Assembly (NCBI RefSeq): GCF_003006155.1
Contig: NZ_CP023559.1
Location: forward strand, 2,728,001-2,792,000
DNA length: 64,000 bases
From: Salinicola tamaricis
GTDB lineage: Bacteria > Pseudomonadota > Gammaproteobacteria > Pseudomonadales > Halomonadaceae
Direction: 5' to 3'
The position numbers and the translations under genes are program-made. Below, in pieces: positions 38,240 through 46,828 of the stretch; within the stretch, counting starts at the first letter, position 1; each line of letters begins with the position of its first letter. The notes under the pieces were generated by a model. The model did not search any database. It was not told the DNA's origin and saw nothing but the letters and a program-made list of their open reading frames with translations.

Positions 38240-38903
38240 GGGGGGCGACCTTGTGATGGCAGCCCTGGGCTGTCACGGTGAGTGGGGTAGGGCTATCGGG
38301 AGAGGTAAGCTCGCGGTTGGGATCTAGCCGCCGCCACGCCTTGATCAGGTCGCCGCCCATGACCCACGGGCGGTGCAGATAGTAGTTGCCCCAGCGCTCG
38401 CGCTCGTGGGCGTCGAGATGTGCAGGGTCGGCGTCACCCAGGCGGCGCACGTCGAGTCCCAACCGGCGGAAGCCGTTGCGCACCGCGGCGGTGGCGGTGA
38501 AGGTGAGCCAGCCACAGCCCTCGGCCACCAGCGACTCGATCAAGTGGCGGATCAGCGGCACCGCCAGGCCCGGGCGCAGTGTGGCCAGGTTGGCGATTTC
38601 GGCCAGCGCGTGACGCGCGACCGGGGTGCCCAGCTCGCGTGCCAGCAAGCACTCGACCGGTTCGCTCAGATAGCGCTCCAGGTACAGCGGGGCGTCGCCG
38701 GCCAGGCGCACGCCGACAGCGGCCTGCAACTGGTCGGCATCCCAGAGCCCGTAGAGGCGCGGCGCGAACTGGCTCAGCTCGGCGCCATGCTGCCGCCGAT
38801 AGGTTGTGGCAATGAAGGCTTCGAGCTGGGCGCGCTCCGACGCCTTTTGGCATTCGCGCCAGTGCAGCGTGGCGGTGGGAAAGGTCAGCGGTAAACCGGG
38901 CAT
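38232..38903 (-). CDS. Thermostable-hemolysin-family protein (GNAT-like, LuxI-like fold)
   Basis: 223 residues. The N-terminal half carries family features FIATTYRRQHGAELSQFAP and LYLERYLSEPVECLLAREL, then NLATLRPGLAVPLIRHLIES. The family is named after a Vibrio heat-stable hemolysin but resembles N-acyl transferases. No signal peptide was seen, so a cytoplasmic acyl-transfer role is more likely than secreted toxin. First gene of the minus-strand cluster. Confidence 0.72.
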   Translation of the reverse strand: MPGLPLTFPTATLHWRECQKASERAQLEAFIATTYRRQHGAELSQFAPRLYGLWDADQLQAAVGVRLAGDAPLYLERYLSEPVECLLARELGTPVARHALAEIANLATLRPGLAVPLIRHLIESLVAEGCGWLTFTATAAVRNGFRRLGLDVRRLGDADPAHLDAHERERWGNYYLHRPWVMGGDLIKAWRRLDPNRELTSPDSPTPLTVTAQGCHHKVAPHA

Positions 38904-39138
38904 GGGGTCTTCCCTCGTGGTCGGTCTCCTGCCCCCTTCAGGGCCTGAAGGAGAGGATGTCGAGGGTAGGTTGCCGTGGAGGGGCTTAACGAAGTCTTAC
39001 GTATATTAAGTTTTCTTCATGCCTGTAGCGCCGGGCCTGCCGACGCGGGCCGAAAACCGCGTCGTCTATACTGTGCCCAGCCCTGCGTTACGACGCTGGC
39101 ATGAGTCAAGGAAGAGAGACAACGACCGGGGAGTCCTT
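38904..39138. promoter_or_regulatory. Divergent region between the acyl cluster and the BCCT transporter
   Basis: It contains an AT-rich stretch at 38990-39025 with the imperfect dyad CTTACGTATATTAAG (38996-39010). Divergent promoters for both neighbours are expected here. No gene was seen. Confidence 0.4.
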
Positions 39139-40768
39139 ATGGCCAGACTTGGCAAGCAAGGTGTATTCATCGTATCCGCGGTGCTGATCGCCGCGATCGT
39201 GGCCATCGGTGCCATCTTTCCCAACCGCTTCGGCGACCTCGCCAATACCGCGCTTGGCGCGACCACGCACTATTTCGGCTGGTTCTATCTGATTTCGGTG
39301 TTCGGGTTCGTGATCTTTCTGGTGGTACTGGCCTTCAGCAAGTACGGCAAGATCCGACTCGGGCCCCAGGACAGCAAGCCGACCTACGGCTTCTTCTCCT
39401 GGGTGAGCATGCTGCTGGCCGCTGGCTTCGGCGTGGGGCTGGTGTTCTACGGTATGGCCGAACCCATGACCCACTATCTCAACCCCCGTTCGGCGATGTC
39501 CAGGGGGCCACGCCCGAGGCGGCGCGCTACGCCCATCCAGTACAGCTTCTTCAACTGGGGCATTCACCAGTGGGCGGCGTTCTCGGTGGTTGGGCTGATC
39601 ATCGCCTACTACCAGTTCCGCAAGGGCCAGGCGGGGATGGTCTCCAACGTGCTCTCCTCGGTCACCGCCAAGCGCCCCAAGCTGCGCCGTCTGGGGCCGG
39701 TGCTCGATATCTTCGCGGTGGTCGCCACGGTGATGGGGGTCGCTACCTCGATCGGGCTGGCGGTGCTGCAGATCAACGGCGGCCTGCACTCGGTGTTCGG
39801 GGTCGAGGAGAACATGACCTGGCAGTTCATATCATGGGGGCGATGTTCGTCTGCTACATGATCTCGGCCACCTCGGGGCTGGACAAAGGATCAAGAATCT
39901 CTCCAACCTCAACCTGATCATCTGCTTCGCGCTGATGTTCTACATTCTGTTCACCGGGCCTACGGTCAAGATTCTGGAGACGATCACCCTGGGCATCGGC
40001 GACTACCTGCAGACTTCATCGGCATGAGCCTGCGCATGTCGCCCTACAACGGCAGCGACTGGGCCGCCGGCTGGACCATCTTCTACTGGGCCTGGGTGAT
40101 CGCCTGGTCGCCGTTCGTGGGACCTTCGTGGCACGCATCTCGCGCGGGCGTACGATCAAGCAGTACGTGTTCGGCGTGCTGATCGTGCCGCCGCTGCTGG
40201 CGTGTCTGTGGATCGGGGTGTTCGGCGGCGCGGCGATCCAGATGGAGCTGCACAGCGACGCAGGTCTTGCCCAGGCACCGCGGACAACATCACCTCGGCG
40301 CTGTTCCGGATGTTCGACCTGATGCCGTTCTCCAACGTGTTGTCGGTGGTAGCGCTGTGCCTGATCTTCATCTTCCTGGTGACCTCGGCCGATTCGGCGA
40401 CCTATATCGTGTCGCAGATGACCGATAAACGGCTCGCTCAATCCGCCGCTGCTCAAGCGCGTGATCTGGGGCGTGCTGATCGCTGCGATCTGCCTGACCC
40501 TGCTCTCGGCCGGCGGCGAGAGTGGCCTCAAGGGGTTGCAGTCGGCGGCGGTGCTGTCGCGCTACCGTTCACCTTCATCCTCTACGGCATGATCTCGGTG
40601 ATGATCAAGGAGCTCCGGGCCGACCGCAAGGCGATGCTCACCGCGCTCTACCGCCGTCATAGCGAAACCCCGGTGGGGGCGGATGCGTTCGAGGCCGAGG
40701 AGCTGGTCGACGAGGACCGCTACCGCCGCGCGCCGGACGTCAAGAACCGCCGTATCAACCCGCGCTGA
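39139..40768 (+). CDS. BCCT-family betaine/choline/carnitine transporter, several frame slips
   Basis: Secondary transporter with 12 helices, importing quaternary-ammonium osmolytes by sodium or proton symport. Recognised blocks are [76 protein letters not shown] and [20 protein letters not shown]. Slips are needed near 39486/39533 (compensating), 39830, 39890, 40015, 40120, 40270, 40435 and 40550. About 540 residues. A salt-adapted host would use it for osmoprotectants. It ends at RINPR with a strong terminator downstream. Confidence 0.85.
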
Positions 40769-40809
40769 ACCGCGCCGCCCGCCATCGGAGGCGGGCGCAT
40801 TACGCTATC

Positions 40810-40835
40810 GGGCCCCGCTTCGGCGGGGCCCTTTT
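40810..40835 (+). terminator. Terminator of the BCCT gene
   Basis: A 9-bp stem GGGCCCCGC (40810-40818) with GCGGGGCCC (40823-40831), loop TTCG, then TTTT. A textbook rho-independent terminator. Confidence 0.92.
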
Positions 40836-40909
40836 CGTCTCCGCGCGTCGGTAACCAGCGGATGGGGTCAGACGAGGAAGACAAGGTAGAGGAGCAAGAT
40901 AACGTAGGA

Positions 40910-40948
40910 GAGAGATAGCGCTGGAGAGATAGCGCTGGAGAGATAGCG
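40910..40948. repeat. 14-bp tandem repeat, three copies
   Basis: GAGAGATAGCGCTG repeated at a 14-bp period, third copy truncated. It lies between the BCCT terminator and the small open frame at 41079. Confidence 0.8.
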
Positions 40949-41078
40949 GGGGAAGAGGTGGTGCGTGGCAAGATCGCGTGGCAGTGGAGAAAAATCCCGG
41001 CGCGGCCTAATGTAACGGGAGTCACGGCCGTTAACCTTGGTATCACCCACCTTTCCTTTAACCGATTGCCCACCGCCC

Positions 41079-41245
41079 ATGCCTAACCGATCCCCCGCCG
41101 AGCCCCGCAGGGCGCCACCCGGCGAGCCGCGCCGCTGGCGCTGTCGCGCTTCGACCGCTGGCTCAACCGGCTGGTCAGCGTGAGCGTGTCGTTGGCGCTG
41201 GTGGTCGGGGCCGTGGCTCTACTGTTGACCCTGCTGGTGCGCTGA
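41079..41245 (+). CDS. Possible small membrane protein, one frame slip
   Basis: The start MPNRSPAEPRRAPPGEP is joined by a slip near 41120 to a C-terminus with a hydrophobic helix, SVSLALVVGAVALLLTLLVR. About 54 residues. It is convergent with matR, with 24 bases between stops. No family was recognised. It could be noise, but the helix and stop are intact. Confidence 0.3.
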
Positions 41246-41269
41246 CAGGCGTCGTCATGTCGCGCGCCG

Positions 41270-41938
41270 TCAGCGGCGCATGGCCTGCAGCCGCTGCATC
41301 GAGGCCACCAGATCGTTGAAACGCTCGCCCTGAATCTGCACGTGATCGCGGATCGCCTGCTCGGCGCCTGCGGCGTCGCCGGCTTCCAGCGCGGCGATAA
41401 TCGCCCGATGCTCGGCGTAGCTGCTCTGCATACGCTGGCGCACGTGCAGCTGCAGGCGCCGGTAGGGCTTGAGAATGGCGTGCAGTCGCGTCGCCTCCTG
41501 AGTCAGGAAATCGTTGTGGCTGGCGGCGTAGATCAGATGATGAAAGGCGCCGTTCTCGTAGTAGTAGCCATCGACGTCGCCCGCTTCGAGGCAGGCGTGG
41601 CACGCTTGATGTGCCCGGCGCAGGTCTGCCAGTTCGTCGGCGGTGGCACGCCGCGCCGCCAGGCGTGCGCACATCCCCTCCAGTTCTGCCATGACCTCGA
41701 AGCGCTCCACCAGTTCGGTCACTCCGAGCTGGGCCACGAAGGTGCCCCGCTTGGGCAGCACCTTGACCATGCCCGAGGCGGCTAGCTGCTGCAGCGCCTC
41801 GCGGATCGGCGTGCGCGAGCAGGCGTAGTCGCGTGCCAGTGCCTCGGGGTCGAGTCGGTCACCGGGGGCGAAATGGCCCTCGACGATCGCGTCCTCGAGT
41901 AGATCGCGCAGCCGTTGGGCCTGGGGGACGCTGGCCAT
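41270..41938 (-). CDS. matR: MatR-like GntR regulator of malonate genes
   Basis: 222 residues. The winged helix (DYACSRTPIREALQQLAAS) and C-terminal FCD domain contain the metal-binding His pattern (FHHLIYAAS, YAEHRAIIAALEAGD). Divergent from matA, a common position for MatR, which binds a palindromic site in the shared promoter and is released by malonate or a derivative. The palindrome at 42081-42094 is the likely operator. Confidence 0.85.
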   Translation of the reverse strand: MASVPQAQRLRDLLEDAIVEGHFAPGDRLDPEALARDYACSRTPIREALQQLAASGMVKVLPKRGTFVAQLGVTELVERFEVMAELEGMCARLAARRATADELADLRRAHQACHACLEAGDVDGYYYENGAFHHLIYAASHNDFLTQEATRLHAILKPYRRLQLHVRQRMQSSYAEHRAIIAALEAGDAAGAEQAIRDHVQIQGERFNDLVASMQRLQAMRR

Positions 41939-42080
41939 GCTCGACGTTCTCCTCTTTTCCGCTTTTGTGATTCTGCCAGAATTTACTGGCTTTTCAGCCT
42001 TCTAGGGCTCGCCCGTCAGCGGGAGTATCCCGCTGTCTTAGACTTTTTCCCATGTTGACAGTGAAGTCGGGAGTCGTGAC

Positions 42081-42094
42081 TGTTGTATATAACA
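42081..42094. promoter_or_regulatory. Candidate MatR operator
   Basis: TGTTGTATATAACA, an imperfect 14-bp palindrome in the matR-matA divergent region, close to the TTGTATACAA core reported for rhizobial MatR. A related AT-rich stretch, ACATGTATGTTAAC, begins ten bases later. Confidence 0.55.
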
Positions 42095-42221
42095 GGGCGG
42101 TGACATGTATGTTAACACCTGCATCCGTGCGATCTCGCTAGCCTTTTATGGAACGTCGCATCTAAAAATTCGGGTCTGAAACGTCGGCGAGCGTACCCAT
42201 TCCACACCCGAGAGGGCCGGC

Positions 42222-43658
42222 ATGAACGTCAACATGAATTTTCTGCAGGAACTCCTGTCGAGCATCGGCCGCCGCACCCGCGGTCAGGCCGCTCATGCCG
42301 ACAAGCGTGACACGCCGAGCAGTCTCGCGCGCCTGACCTCGGTGTGCGAGACGCTGATGCAGCCCGGTGGCGAGGCGTCGCAGATATTGATCGCCCAGGA
42401 GGCGCTGGAGCGCTATGCGTCTCTCGATGACGCCGGCCGCCTGGCCTTCTTCCAGCTGCTCGCCGACCACTACGCCGCTGAGCCCGAGCGGATCCACGCC
42501 GCCTATGCGGCCTATCAGGAGGCGGAAGACAACGCCAGCCTGGCGCAGTTGTTCGCGGTGTGCGAACCACGGCGCCAGCACCTGCTGCGGCGGCTCAATC
42601 TCTGCCCCGGTGGCACCTACGAGCTGGTGAAGATGCGCGCCGATCTGCTCGGTCTGCTCAAGGCCCACCCGGAGCTGGCGCCGCTGGATGCGGATTTCGC
42701 GCATCTGTTCGCCTCCTGGTTCAACCGCGGCTTCCTGATGCTGGAGAGCATCGACTGGAACACCTCGGCGGCGGTGCTCGAAAAGCTGATCCGCTACGAG
42801 GCAGTACACGCGATTCGCGACTGGGGCGATCTGCGCCGACGGCTCGATCCCGACGACCGCCACTGCTATGCCTTTTTCCACCCGGCCACCGGCGACGAGC
42901 CGCTGATCTTCGTCGAGGTGGCGCTGTGCCGCGGCATTCCCGACAACATCCAGACCATTCTCGAGAGCGGCGACGAAGTGCCGCCGCAGGAGGCGGATAC
43001 CGCCGCCTTCTACAGCATCAGCAACTGTCAGGCCGGGCTCAAGGGCATCTCCTTCGGCAACTTCCTGATCAAGCAGGTGGTGCAGGAGCTCAAGCGCGAG
43101 CTACCCAATCTGGAGAACTTCGTCACCCTGTCGCCGGTCCCGGGCTTCGCCGCCTGGTTACAGCAGGCCCGCGACCAGGGGGAGCTCAACCTCAGCGACG
43201 ATCTCGTCACCGAACTCGATGCCGGACACTGGCGCGAGCCGGGCAAGATGCGCGACAAGCTCGCCCCCGAGGTGCGGGCGCTGGCCGCCCACTATTTGAT
43301 CGACGTCAAGCGCGGCGACAGCGGCATGCCGCTCGATCCGGTGGCGCGCTTCCATCTCGGCAACGGCGCCAGCCTGCATCGCCTCAACTGGCCGGGCGAC
43401 CTGTCGGACAAGGGGCTCAAGCAGTCCCACGCGCTGATGGTCAACTATCTCTACGAGCTCGAACGGATCGAACAGAACCACGAAGCGTTCAGCCGCGAGG
43501 GTAGCGTGATATGCACCCAGGAGATCCGGCGCGACGCCAAGCAGGCGCGCAGCCGCCTGCTCGCTGCGCCCAAGGGCGATGCCAAGGTCAATGCCAGAGG
43601 CGATACCAAGAGCGGCCCCAAGGCCGGTGCCAAGGGCGATCCCAAGGCCAAGGCATGA
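42222..43658 (+). CDS. matA: Malonyl-CoA decarboxylase
   Basis: 478 residues, cytoplasmic, converts malonyl-CoA to acetyl-CoA and CO2. Internal blocks typical of MCD are RRLNLCPGGTYELVKMRADL, EAVHAIRDWGDLRRRLDPDD, CYAFFHPATGDEPLIFVEVA and ISNCQAGLKGISFGNFLIKQ. FVTLSPVPGFAAWL carries the conserved Ser/Pro segment and FHLGNGASLHRLNW the catalytic His. The last 30 residues are a Gly/Lys/Ala-rich low-complexity tail. Uninterrupted, and followed by matB. Confidence 0.93.
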   Translation: MNVNMNFLQELLSSIGRRTRGQAAHADKRDTPSSLARLTSVCETLMQPGGEASQILIAQEALERYASLDDAGRLAFFQLLADHYAAEPERIHAAYAAYQEAEDNASLAQLFAVCEPRRQHLLRRLNLCPGGTYELVKMRADLLGLLKAHPELAPLDADFAHLFASWFNRGFLMLESIDWNTSAAVLEKLIRYEAVHAIRDWGDLRRRLDPDDRHCYAFFHPATGDEPLIFVEVALCRGIPDNIQTILESGDEVPPQEADTAAFYSISNCQAGLKGISFGNFLIKQVVQELKRELPNLENFVTLSPVPGFAAWLQQARDQGELNLSDDLVTELDAGHWREPGKMRDKLAPEVRALAAHYLIDVKRGDSGMPLDPVARFHLGNGASLHRLNWPGDLSDKGLKQSHALMVNYLYELERIEQNHEAFSREGSVICTQEIRRDAKQARSRLLAAPKGDAKVNARGDTKSGPKAGAKGDPKAKA

Positions 43659-43716
43659 AATCCGGCATGCGGACACCGGGTGCGAGTGTCATCGGGTGTG
43701 GCCAGACGAAGGATGG

Positions 43717-43758
43717 GCCGACGAACGAAGGCCGGCGAACGATGGCCCGAAGAACGAT
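43717..43758. repeat. 14-bp degenerate triple repeat
   Basis: Three 14-bp units near CCGACGAACGAAGGC, CGGCGAACGATGGC and CCGAAGAACGATAG, in the matA-matB spacer. They precede the 18-bp repeat at 43809. Confidence 0.5.
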
Positions 43759-43808
43759 AGTACCCGGCTTGCAGGCGAATCGCCGCGGCGGCCAGCAGCA
43801 ACCCCGTC

Positions 43809-43864
43809 ATGAATCGTAAGAGTGATATGAATCGCAAGAGTGGTATGAATCGCAGGAGAGTGGC
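43809..43864. repeat. 18-bp tandem repeat that ends in the matB start
   Basis: Units ATGAATCGTAAGAGTGAT, ATGAATCGCAAGAGTGGT and a third of 20 bp, then the matB start ATGAATC. The ribosome-binding site (GGAGAG) is the altered part of the third unit. Three further ATG codons precede matB in the same repeat. Confidence 0.9.
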
Positions 43865-45419
43865 ATGAATCAAAATCTTTATCTTCAGTTCTTCGACAAC
43901 TTCTCGCGTCAGCCGGAGAAGGTGCTGATCGACACCGCCGAAGGGGCGAGCTATCGCTACCGCGACGTGCTCGATACCTCGCGGCGCCTGGCGCGGGTAC
44001 TGCGCGAGCGCGGCGTGACCCCCGGCGAGCGGGTGGTGGTGCAGGTCGACAAGAGCCCGCAGACGGTGATGCTCTATCTCGCCTGCCTGCAGGTCGGCGC
44101 CGTCTATCTGCCGCTCAACACCGCCTACACCGAGGCCGAGATCGAGTACTTCCTCGGCGATGCCGAACCGCGACTCTACGTGTGCCGCCCAGAAGACCGC
44201 GACAGCGCCGAGCGGCTCGCCGAGCGCTGTGGCGATGTTTATCAGACACCGACCGCGGTCGAGACCCTGGGGGCGGCGGCCGACGGTTCGCTGATGGCGC
44301 TCGCCGAGGCGGCCGAGGCGGATACGGAGGTTGCCGATCTGGCGGGCGACGATCTGGCGGCGATTCTCTACACCTCGGGCACCACCGGGCGCTCCAAGGG
44401 CGCGATGCTGACCCACGCCAACCTCGCCGCCAACAGCCAGGCGCTGGCCGAAACCTGGCGCTTTGGCAGCGATGACCATTGCTCCACGCGCTGCCGATCT
44501 TCCATACCCACGGGCTGTTCGTGGCGTGCAACATCGTTCTCACCGTCGGCGCTTCGATGACCTTTCTGCCCAAGCTCGATCCGGAGCAACTGATCACGCT
44601 GATGCCGCGGGCCACCGTGCTGATGGGGGTGCCGACATTCTATACCCGCCTGCTCGCCAGTCCGCGTCTCGACCGCGAGGCGGTGCGCAACATGCGCCTG
44701 TTCGTTTCCGGCTCGGCGCCGCTGCTGGCGGAGACCCACCGCGACTTCTTCGAACGTACCGGCCACGCCATTCTCGAGCGCTATGGCATGACCGAGACCA
44801 ACATGAATACCTCCAATCCCTACGACGGCGAGCGTCGCCCCGGCACGGTCGGCTTCGCGCTGCCCGGCAGTGAGGTGCGCATCACCGATCGCGACAGCGG
44901 CAAGGTACTGGCGGCGGGGGAGACCGGGCTGGTGGAAGTGCGTGGCCCCAATGTGTTCAAGGGGCTATTGGCGCATGCCGGAGAAGACCGCCGCCGAATT
45001 CCGCGAGGATGGCTTCTTCATTACCGGCGATCTGGGGGTGATCGATACCGACGGCTATCTGTCGATCGTCGGACGCGACAAGGATCTGGTGATCTCCGGT
45101 GGCTACAACGTCTATCCCAAGGAGATAGAGCAGTGGATCGACGAGCTGCCGGAGGTGGTCGAGTCGGCGGTGATATCGGGGTCAATCACCCGGATCTGGG
45201 TGAGGGCGTCACCGCCGCGGTGGTGCTCAAGCCGGGTGCTGCGCTCGATGAGGCGCAGGTCCTCGCTCACTCAGCGACAAGGTGGCGCGCTACAAGCAGC
45301 CCAAACGGGTGTTCTTCATCGACAGCCTGCCGCGCAACGTGATGGGCAAGGTGCAGAAGAACGCGCTGCGTGAGCGTTACGCCGACATCTACCAGGCACC
45401 GGCCACGGCGTCACGCTGA
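43865..45419 (+). CDS. matB: Malonyl-CoA synthetase, four frame slips
   Basis: ANL-family ligase that forms malonyl-CoA from malonate, ATP and Co[21 protein letters not shown] (A3), [20 protein letters not shown] (A5), [20 protein letters not shown] (A7) and [18 protein letters not shown] with the A10 Lys are all recognised. Slips near 44480, 44980, 45180 and 45270 link the frames. About 515 residues. Together with MatA it converts malonate to acetyl-CoA. Confidence 0.9.
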
Positions 45420-45503
45420 GGTCTGCGCCAGTTTCTGCCATAACAAGCGCCGGTGATCAGGGGCTCGCCGGCGTAACAACAAGTCCCCCGGAGGTGAATG
45501 ACG

Positions 45504-45932
45504 ATGGTGATCTACGGTGTTGCGCTACTCGCCGGCTGCATGCTGGTAGGGCTGATCATCGGCGATGTGCTGGGCCAACTGCTTGGCATCAGCGCCAACC
45601 TGGGCGGCGTGGGTATCGCCATGCTGCTGTTGATCTTCGTGACCGGCTATCTCAAGGACCGCGGCAAGCTGCCGGAGGCGACCGAGAGCGGCATCAATTT
45701 CTGGAACGCGATGTACATCCCGATCGTGGTCGCCATGGCAGCGAGCCAGAACGTGGCTGCGGCCTTCAGCGGTGGCATGGTGGCGATCGTCGCCGGGGTG
45801 CTGGCGGTGGCGCTGGGGCTGGCACTGGTGCCGGTGCTCACCGGCAAGAAAGGGGATGATGCGCGTCCGCTGGATCCGCCTGCCAGCGCCACCATGCCGC
45901 CCTCCCGGGCGACCACTTCCGATCGTTCCTGA
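45504..45932 (+). CDS. madL: Malonate transporter subunit MadL
   Basis: 142 residues, about four helices (VIYGVALLAGCMLVGLIIGD and following). MadL and MadM form a sodium-malonate symporter in the inner membrane. ATG 45504 is preferred over 45498 because GGAGGTG (45490-45496) would be too close to the latter. It precedes madM, with a tandem repeat between them. Confidence 0.85.
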   Translation: MVIYGVALLAGCMLVGLIIGDVLGQLLGISANLGGVGIAMLLLIFVTGYLKDRGKLPEATESGINFWNAMYIPIVVAMAASQNVAAAFSGGMVAIVAGVLAVALGLALVPVLTGKKGDDARPLDPPASATMPPSRATTSDRS

Positions 45933-45965
45933 CCGCGCGGCTGCTGAATCTTTCGACAACATCCC

Positions 45966-46017
45966 TTAACAACGACTTTTAACAACGACGTTTAACAACA
46001 ACGTTTAACAACAACAG
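45966..46017. repeat. 13-bp tandem repeat, four copies, upstream of madM
   Basis: Four exact-length units close to TTAACAACAACGT, followed immediately by the madM ribosome-binding site (GGGGAG) and start at 46030. AT-rich in a GC-rich region. Confidence 0.9.
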
Positions 46018-46029
46018 GGGAGTGCCCGC

Positions 46030-46790
46030 ATGAACGACTCCATCGTGTCGCTGGTCGACAAATACCACCTGATCGCGGCCTTCGCCGTGGTCGGCCTGAC
46101 CATGTACGTGGCCTATTGGCTCAGCCGGCATCTCACCGCCGGGCGTCTGCACGGCTCGGCCATCGCGATCATCATCGGCCTGGTGCTGGCCTACGTGGGC
46201 GGTATCTCCACCGGGGGCAGCAAGGGGCTCTCCGATGTCACCCTGTTTTCGGGGTTGGGCCTGATGGGCGGCGGCATGCTGCGCGATCTGGCGATCATCG
46301 CCACCGCCTACGGCGTGCGCTTCCAGGAGATCAAGAAGGCCGGGCTGCGCGGGGTGATCGCACTGTTTCTCGGCGTGCTGGTGTCGTTCGTGGCCGGTGC
46401 GGTGGTCGCGGTCGGTTTTGGTTATACCGACCCGGTGGATATCACCACCATCGCCGCCGGTGCGGTGACCTATATCGTCGGGCCGGTGACCGGCGCCACC
46501 CTCGGGGCGAGTTCGGAGGTGATCGCACTATCGATCGCCGCTGGCCTGGTCAAGTCGATCCTGACCATGATCGCGACACCGGCCACGGCACGCCTGATCG
46601 GGCTCGACAACCCGCGCTCGGCGATGATCTTTGGGGGGCTGATCGGCACCACCAGCGGGGTGGCGGCAGGGCTCGCCGCCACCGACGCACGTCTGGTGCC
46701 GTATGGCGCGATGACCGCGACCTTCTATACCGGATGGGCATTCTGCTGGCACCGACGGTGCTGTTCCTGGCCGTACGCGCGCTCTTCTGA
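46030..46790 (+). CDS. madM: Malonate transporter subunit MadM, one frame slip
   Basis: About 254 residues, eight or so helices. The N-terminus MNDSIVSLVDKYHLIAAFAV and AAGAVTYIVGPVTGATLGAS are typical of MadM. A slip near 46736 separates ATFYTG from GILLAPTVLFLAVRALF, which ends at 46790. It completes the malonate operon after madL. Confidence 0.86.
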
Positions 46791-46828
46791 ACCCGCGGTG
46801 GCGGGACGCAGACACGGCGATGCGCCTG

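Larger units (their letters stand above)
40769..41078. other. Spacer after the BCCT gene
   Basis: It holds the terminator at 40810-40835 and a 14-bp tandem repeat at 40910-40948. Otherwise no gene is supported. The right part is moderately AT-rich (41010-41070). Confidence 0.5.

Noticed and set aside
38232-38903. Secreted pore-forming hemolysin
   Set aside because: No signal peptide or membrane segment. Family and neighbours point to an acyltransferase-like role, so the name is historical.
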